Shown here: positions 6,627 to 10,502 of the stretch, in pieces
How positions within the stretch are numbered: the stretch's first letter is position 1
How the letters are laid out: every line of letters begins with the position of its first letter
From: Alphaproteobacteria bacterium
Lineage (GTDB): Bacteria > Pseudomonadota > Alphaproteobacteria > UBA8366 > JADFVY01
Reading direction: 5' to 3'
DNA length: 10,502 nt
Assembly: GCA_029881615.1 (NCBI GenBank)
Contig: JAOUMF010000032.1
Coordinates: 1-10,502 of the forward strand
Position numbers and translations under genes: made by a program
The notes under the pieces: model-generated
Databases searched by the model: none
What the model saw: the letters and a program-made list of their open reading frames with translations, nothing else
Told to the model about the DNA's origin: nothing

Positions 6627-7739
6627 TCAGGCAGCCAGTTTGTCAAGTTCCGCCAAAACGGCGTCGCCCATCTGACTGCAGGAAACCGCTTTCATGCCCG
6701 GCCCGACGATGTCACCGGTACGGATGCCGGCGCCCAAGACGTTCTGGACGGCTTTTTCCACCAGATCGGCGTCATCGAGAAGCCCGAAGGAATAGCGCAG
6801 CATCATGGCATAGCTAAGAATTGTCGCCAGCGGGTTGGCCTTGTCCTGTCCGGCAATGTCGGGGGCGCTGCCATGTACCGGTTCGTACAGCGCGTGGCGC
6901 CGGCCGGTTTCGTCTTCCGCGCCCAGGGACGCCGACGGCAACATGCCCAGTGAACCGGTCAGCATTGCCGCGCAATCCGACAGGATGTCGCCAAACAGGT
7001 TGTCGGTGACAATTATATCGAACTGCTTGGGATTGCGGACCAGCTGCATGGCGCAGTTGTCGGCATACATGTGGTGCAGTTCCACCTGACTGAATTTTTC
7101 CCTATGCAGGGCGGTTACGACTTCGCGCCAGAAGACTCCGGTCTCCATGACATTGGCTTTTTCCACCGAATGAACCTTGTTGCCGCGTTTTGCCGCCATT
7201 TCGAAGGCGACATCGGCGATTCGACGGATCTCGTTTTCGGTATAGGCCTGTGTGTCGATGGCGCGGCGCGTGCCGTCGGCCAGCACTTCGATGCCCCGCG
7301 GCTCGCCGAAATAAACACCGGCGGTCAGTTCGCGCAGGATCAGAATATCGAGCCCCTCGACAACTTCGCGCTTCAGGGTCGATGCGTCGACCAGCGCGTC
7401 GAACACCATGGCTGGCCGCAGGTTGGCAAACAGATCCATTTCCTTGCGCAGTTTCAACAGGCCGGCTTCGGGCCTTTTGTCACGCGGAACGTTGTCATAT
7501 TGCGGGCCTCCAACAGCCCCAAGAAGCACCGCGTCGGCATTCATTGCCTCGGACAGTGCCTCGTCGCTCAACGGCGTTCCATGCGCATCGTAGGCGGCGC
7601 CGCCCACGGGATGTTCCAGAATATCGAAACCGACGGCGCGGCGCTTGTCGAACCAGTCCACGATGCGGCGAACCTGGGTCATTACTTCCACACCGATGCC
7701 GTCACCAGGCAGGATAAGCAGGGTCTTGTTGGCGGCCAT
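6627..7739 (-). CDS. leuB: 3-isopropylmalate dehydrogenase
   Basis: LeuB oxidises and decarboxylates (2R,3S)-3-isopropylmalate with NAD+ to 2-oxoisocaproate, the third step of leucine synthesis. The 370-residue product has the family's substrate arginines R98, R108 and R136 (in [15 protein letters not shown], 135-149), Y143, catalytic K194 in [10 protein letters not shown] (191-200), and the metal-binding aspartates D227 ([12 protein letters not shown]), D251 and D255 (NLFGDILSD). [12 protein letters not shown] (286-297) is the NAD-specific cofactor loop. Length is normal. AAAGG lies about 9 bases before the ATG. It follows leuD by 38 bases and is the last gene of the leuC-leuD-leuB set. After its stop there is T-rich sequence but no clear hairpin until the inverted repeat at 6543-6578, so the operon's 3' end is not defined by a standard terminator. 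Confidence 0.97.
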   Translation of the reverse strand: MAANKTLLILPGDGIGVEVMTQVRRIVDWFDKRRAVGFDILEHPVGGAAYDAHGTPLSDEALSEAMNADAVLLGAVGGPQYDNVPRDKRPEAGLLKLRKEMDLFANLRPAMVFDALVDASTLKREVVEGLDILILRELTAGVYFGEPRGIEVLADGTRRAIDTQAYTENEIRRIADVAFEMAAKRGNKVHSVEKANVMETGVFWREVVTALHREKFSQVELHHMYADNCAMQLVRNPKQFDIIVTDNLFGDILSDCAAMLTGSLGMLPSASLGAEDETGRRHALYEPVHGSAPDIAGQDKANPLATILSYAMMLRYSFGLLDDADLVEKAVQNVLGAGIRTGDIVGPGMKAVSCSQMGDAVLAELDKLAA

Positions 7740-7777
7740 TCCCTATCAACCTTTCAGTCTGAATGTCTTTTGTATTG

Positions 7778-8380
7778 TTACAGCCAGGGCTGCGTTTGCT
7801 TGCGTTTGGCCTCGAAGCTGTCGATCTTGTCTTTTTTCTGCAGCGTCAGGCCAATGTCATCCAATCCGTTCAGCAGGCAGTGCTTGCGGTGCGAGTCGAG
7901 CTCGAACGCGATCTTCTCGCCGTCGGGGCGGGTGACCTCCTGCGCTTCCAGGTCGATTGTCATGGTCGCGTTGGCGCCCTTGCCGGCGTCATCCATGAGC
8001 TGATCGATCTGTTCCTGCGGCAGCCTGATCGGCAAAATGCCGTTTTTGAAGCAGTTATTGTAGAAGATGTCGGCGAAATTCGGCGCGATCACGCAGCGGA
8101 TGCCAAAGTCCAGCAAGGCCCACGGCGCATGTTCGCGTGACGAGCCGCAGCCGAAATTGTCGCCCGCAATCAGAATTTTCGCGTTCTGATATGGCGGCTG
8201 GTCCAGCACGAAGTTCTTTGAGTTTCCGTTTTCGTCCTGGCGCAGTTCGGCAAACAGGCCCTCCTTCAGGCCCGTGCGCTTGATCGTCTTCAGATACTGC
8301 TTTGGAATGATCATGTCGGTGTCGACATTGACCATGTTCAGGGGGGCGGCGACCCCGGTCAAAATATTGAATTTTTCCAT
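7778..8380 (-). CDS. leuD: 3-isopropylmalate dehydratase small subunit
   Basis: LeuD is the swivelling small subunit that, with LeuC, isomerises 2-isopropylmalate to 3-isopropylmalate. The 200 residues match the bacterial LeuD length (about 200). Family motifs are [13 protein letters not shown] at 18-30 and the substrate-binding [15 protein letters not shown] at 73-87, followed by the conserved [17 protein letters not shown] segment. The gene starts 20 bases after the leuC stop codon, with a purine-rich GGGAGC about 12-17 bases before the ATG, a rather long spacing. Translation may depend partly on ribosomes arriving from leuC. Confidence 0.97.
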   Translation of the reverse strand: MEKFNILTGVAAPLNMVNVDTDMIIPKQYLKTIKRTGLKEGLFAELRQDENGNSKNFVLDQPPYQNAKILIAGDNFGCGSSREHAPWALLDFGIRCVIAPNFADIFYNNCFKNGILPIRLPQEQIDQLMDDAGKGANATMTIDLEAQEVTRPDGEKIAFELDSHRKHCLLNGLDDIGLTLQKKDKIDSFEAKRKQTQPWL

Positions 8381-8400
8381 GGGCTTGTCTTTCTGCTCCC

Positions 8401-9804
8401 TTAGTCCAGGTCGCGCACGTCGGTCAGGTGGCCGGTTACGGCGGCGGCGGCGGCCATGGCCGGGCTTACCAGATGGGTTCGTCCGCCACGGCCCTGGCGA
8501 CCCTCGAAATTACGGTTCGAGGTCGACGCGCAACGCTGGCCCGGCTCCAGCCGGTCCGTATTCATCGCCAGGCACATGGAACAACCTGGGTTGCGCCACT
8601 CGAAGCCGGCCTCGGTGAAGACCTTGTCCAGCCCTTCCTGTTCCGCCTGCTCCTTGACCAGGCCCGAACCCGGTACGATCAGGGCGCGCACGCCCGCGGC
8701 TACCTTGCGGCCCTTGGCCACGGCGGCGGCCGCCCGCATGTCCTCGATGCGGCCGTTGGTGCAGGAACCCACGAAAACCGTGTCGATCTTGATGTCGGTG
8801 ATCTTCATGCCCGCCGTAAGGCCCATATAGTCCAGCTTGCGCTGAATGGCCGCGCGACGCTCTTCGTTCCCGGCGTCGGCCGGGTCGGGTACCACGCCGT
8901 CGATCCGCACCACGTCTTCGGGGCTGGTGCCCCATGTGACCTCGGGGATCAGGGTCGAGGCGTCGAGCGTGACTTCGGTGTCGTATACCGCGCCTTCGTC
9001 CGATGGCAGGGTCTTCCACCAGGCAACCGCCTGTTCCCACTTCGCGCCTTTCGGCGCCATGGGCCGGCCCTTCAGATATTCGAAGGTGGTCTCGTCGGGT
9101 GCGATCAGGCCGGCACGGGCCCCGCCCTCGATGGTCATGTTGCAGATGGTCATGCGCTCTTCCATGGTCAGCGCGCGGATCGCGTCGCCGGCATATTCGA
9201 TCACATGGCCAGTTCCGCCCGCGGTGCCGATCTTGCCGATGATGGCGAGGATCAGGTCCTTGGCGGTTACGCTTTCCGGCAGCGCCCCCACGACATTGAC
9301 GCGCATGTTCTTCGCCGGCGCCTGGATCAGGGTCTGGGTGGCCAGCACATGCTCGACCTCCGACGTACCGATGCCAAAGGCCAGCGCACCGAACGCGCCA
9401 TGGGTCGCGGTATGGCTGTCGCCGCAGACAATGGTCGTACCGGGCAGGGTGAAGCCCTCTTCAGGGCCCGACACATGCACAACGCCGTTCCGAACATCGG
9501 ATACGTCGAACAGCGGCACGTCGAAATCCCTGCAATTTTTTTGCAGGGTTTCGATCTGGATCCGCGAGTCTTCGGTCATGTCGGATCCGCTGGGGTCGGT
9601 CGATATATTATGATCGATGACCGCCAGCGTGGCCTCCCGGTGCCGGACCTTGCGCCCAGCCATGCGCAGCCCTTCGAAGGCCTGCGGGCTGGTCACCTCA
9701 TGCACCAGATGTCGGTCGATATAGATCACGCAAGTGCCGTCGTCCTGGCGGTCGACGATATGTGCGTCCCAGATCTTGTCGAAAAGCGTGCGCGGTTGTG
9801 CCAT
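8401..9804 (-). CDS. leuC: 3-isopropylmalate dehydratase large subunit
   Basis: LeuC carries the [4Fe-4S] cluster of isopropylmalate isomerase. The 467-residue product starts [15 protein letters not shown], the typical N-terminus. Cluster ligands are C348 ([10 protein letters not shown]), C408 and C411 ([11 protein letters not shown]). Other conserved blocks are [18 protein letters not shown] (29-46), the DHNIST motif (64-69) and [20 protein letters not shown] (127-146). The frame stays open for a further 111 codons upstream, across rplS in another frame, but the start at 9804 has GGTGGAG about 6 bases before it and gives the family N-terminus. It lies 49 bases downstream of rplS with no convincing terminator, so it is probably read from the trmD-rplS transcript. 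A strong hairpin lies within the coding sequence (9521-9554). leuA is not in the window. Confidence 0.97.
   Translation of the reverse strand: MAQPRTLFDKIWDAHIVDRQDDGTCVIYIDRHLVHEVTSPQAFEGLRMAGRKVRHREATLAVIDHNISTDPSGSDMTEDSRIQIETLQKNCRDFDVPLFDVSDVRNGVVHVSGPEEGFTLPGTTIVCGDSHTATHGAFGALAFGIGTSEVEHVLATQTLIQAPAKNMRVNVVGALPESVTAKDLILAIIGKIGTAGGTGHVIEYAGDAIRALTMEERMTICNMTIEGGARAGLIAPDETTFEYLKGRPMAPKGAKWEQAVAWWKTLPSDEGAVYDTEVTLDASTLIPEVTWGTSPEDVVRIDGVVPDPADAGNEERRAAIQRKLDYMGLTAGMKITDIKIDTVFVGSCTNGRIEDMRAAAAVAKGRKVAAGVRALIVPGSGLVKEQAEQEGLDKVFTEAGFEWRNPGCSMCLAMNTDRLEPGQRCASTSNRNFEGRQGRGGRTHLVSPAMAAAAAVTGHLTDVRDLD
9521..9554 (-). repeat. 14-bp hairpin inside leuC
   Basis: TCGAAA-T-CCCTGCAA, loop TTTTT, TTGCAGGG-TTTCGA (plus strand) pairs over 14 bp with a single bulged base. 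In the leuC mRNA it covers codons 84-95, and a run of seven A residues forms the loop and adjoining stem. There is no U-run after it on the mRNA, so it is not a standard terminator. Confidence 0.7.
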
Positions 9805-9853
9805 GGGCGTCTCCACCTTCTCCGATTTTAAGCTATTGCCCGGTTGGTCCGGA

Positions 9854-10276
9854 TCAGCTATCGCCGTTTTCTGCAACCTCGGTCGTGCTGGCCTTGGCCG
9901 GCGCGTCCTTGTCACGCCGCACGACGCGTTCGGCAATACGGGCCGATTTGCCGCGGCGACCGCGCAGGTAGTACAGCTTCGCACGGCGCACATCGCCGGT
10001 GCGCACCACTTCGATGCCGTCGATGCGGGGGCTGTAAAGCGGGAAAACGCGCTCGACGCCTTCGCCATAGGAAATCTTGCGAACCGTGAAGGAGCTGTTG
10101 AGGCCCGCATTCTTGCGCGCGATGCAGACGCCTTCAAAGGCCTGGATGCGTTCGCGAGTTCCCTCGACGACCTTCACAAGGACGCGAAGGGTATCACCGG
10201 GCTGAAATTCCTGCGCCGGCCGCTCGGCAGCCAGCTTTTCCATCTGCTCGGCTTCCAGCTTTTCGATCGTATTCAT
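9854..10276 (-). CDS. rplS: 50S ribosomal protein L19
   Basis: bL19 sits at the interface of the 30S and 50S subunits and contacts 23S and 16S rRNA. The 140-residue product has the family core: an N-terminal helix ([15 protein letters not shown]), the SH3-like barrel with [14 protein letters not shown] (26-39), [14 protein letters not shown] (43-56), [20 protein letters not shown] (62-81), [18 protein letters not shown] (97-114). It is longer than the E. coli protein (about 115) by a charged, alanine- and threonine-containing tail (about 117-140) that is common in alphaproteobacteria. GAGGA lies about 7 bases before the ATG. It follows trmD by 36 bases, the near-universal trmD-rplS order, and precedes leuC by 49 bases. 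Confidence 0.98.
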   Translation of the reverse strand: MNTIEKLEAEQMEKLAAERPAQEFQPGDTLRVLVKVVEGTRERIQAFEGVCIARKNAGLNSSFTVRKISYGEGVERVFPLYSPRIDGIEVVRTGDVRRAKLYYLRGRRGKSARIAERVVRRDKDAPAKASTTEVAENGDS

Positions 10277-10312
10277 GGCTTGATCCTCGATACTAGTGAC
10301 TAACTGTTGAAA

Positions 10313-10502
10313 TTACTTGGCCTGTTTCCGTGTCGGTGCGGCATCTTCGCGTTGATAGCGGGCCCATAGGTCGGGTCTGCGTTCGCGGGTAATCCGTTCC
10401 GCCTCGGCGCGCCGCCAGGCGCGTATATTCTCGTGATGGCCCGATAGCAGGACTTCCGGTACTTCCCGCCCGCACCAATCGGCGGGTCGGGTGTAGTGCG
10501 GA
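10313..10502 (-). CDS. trmD: tRNA (guanine-N1)-methyltransferase TrmD, C-terminal part only
   Basis: TrmD methylates G37 next to the anticodon in tRNAs reading CNN codons, preventing +1 frameshifts. Only the last 62 residues are in the window; the 5' part lies beyond the right edge. The visible segment starts [20 protein letters not shown] and continues [11 protein letters not shown], the conserved C-terminal domain signature, then a basic, less conserved tail ending RKQAK before a TAA. No in-frame ATG occurs in this part, so it is identified from the reading frame and motif rather than from a complete gene. Downstream is rplS after 36 bases, as in most bacteria. Confidence 0.95.
   Translation of the reverse strand, partial: PHYTRPADWCGREVPEVLLSGHHENIRAWRRAEAERITRERRPDLWARYQREDAAPTRKQAK

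Noticed and set aside
9805..10137. 111-codon N-terminal extension of leuC
   Set aside because: It is an open frame opposite to nothing but lying over rplS in a different frame; LeuC proteins begin at the M encoded at 9804, which has a good ribosome-binding site.
10293..10478. 61-residue minus-strand reading frame at the right edge
   Set aside because: The neighbouring frame encodes the conserved TrmD C-terminus up to a TAA at 10313-10315, so this frame is a shadow.

Overview
The window is typical proteobacterial chromosome. It is GC-rich, densely coding and made almost entirely of housekeeping genes. Gene order on the minus strand (trmD, rplS, leuC, leuD, leuB, then asd) together with an AmpG-type permease and an MFS/Pat background points to an alphaproteobacterium, perhaps of the Rhodospirillales-like groups. 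That assignment is inference from gene order and protein style. No phage, transposon, CRISPR, tRNA or rRNA sequence was seen.

Plus strand, 1-4704: the 3' part of a muropeptide permease (ampG), then soluble inorganic pyrophosphatase (ppa), a MacroD/YmdB-type macrodomain hydrolase, and an 888-residue fusion of an NDP-forming acyl-CoA synthetase with a C-terminal GNAT acetyltransferase (Pat/PatZ type). The last two genes overlap by one base (TAATG). The three functions fit one theme: PPi removal, O-acetyl-ADP-ribose hydrolysis and protein acetylation all border acetyl-CoA and sirtuin chemistry.

Minus strand, 4742-10502 (read right to left): the 3' end of trmD, rplS, leuC, leuD and leuB are closely spaced (20-49 bases) without a convincing terminator between them, so a ribosomal/tRNA-modification unit probably runs into the leucine genes. 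asd (lysine, threonine and methionine branch) lies further downstream on the same strand and meets the synthetase-acetyltransferase gene tail to tail across 37 bases.

Between leuB and asd is an 862-base stretch that carries two short, unrecognised minus-strand genes: a 64-residue two-helix membrane protein (6292-6486) and a 53-residue protein with a Sec signal peptide (5905-6066). Each has a good Shine-Dalgarno sequence and its own intrinsic terminator. The second also has a good sigma-70 promoter. The 64-residue gene is preceded by an AT-rich promoter region spanned by a perfect 7-bp inverted repeat. This stretch is the least explained part of the window. The other notable item is a long near-perfect hairpin inside the leuC coding sequence.
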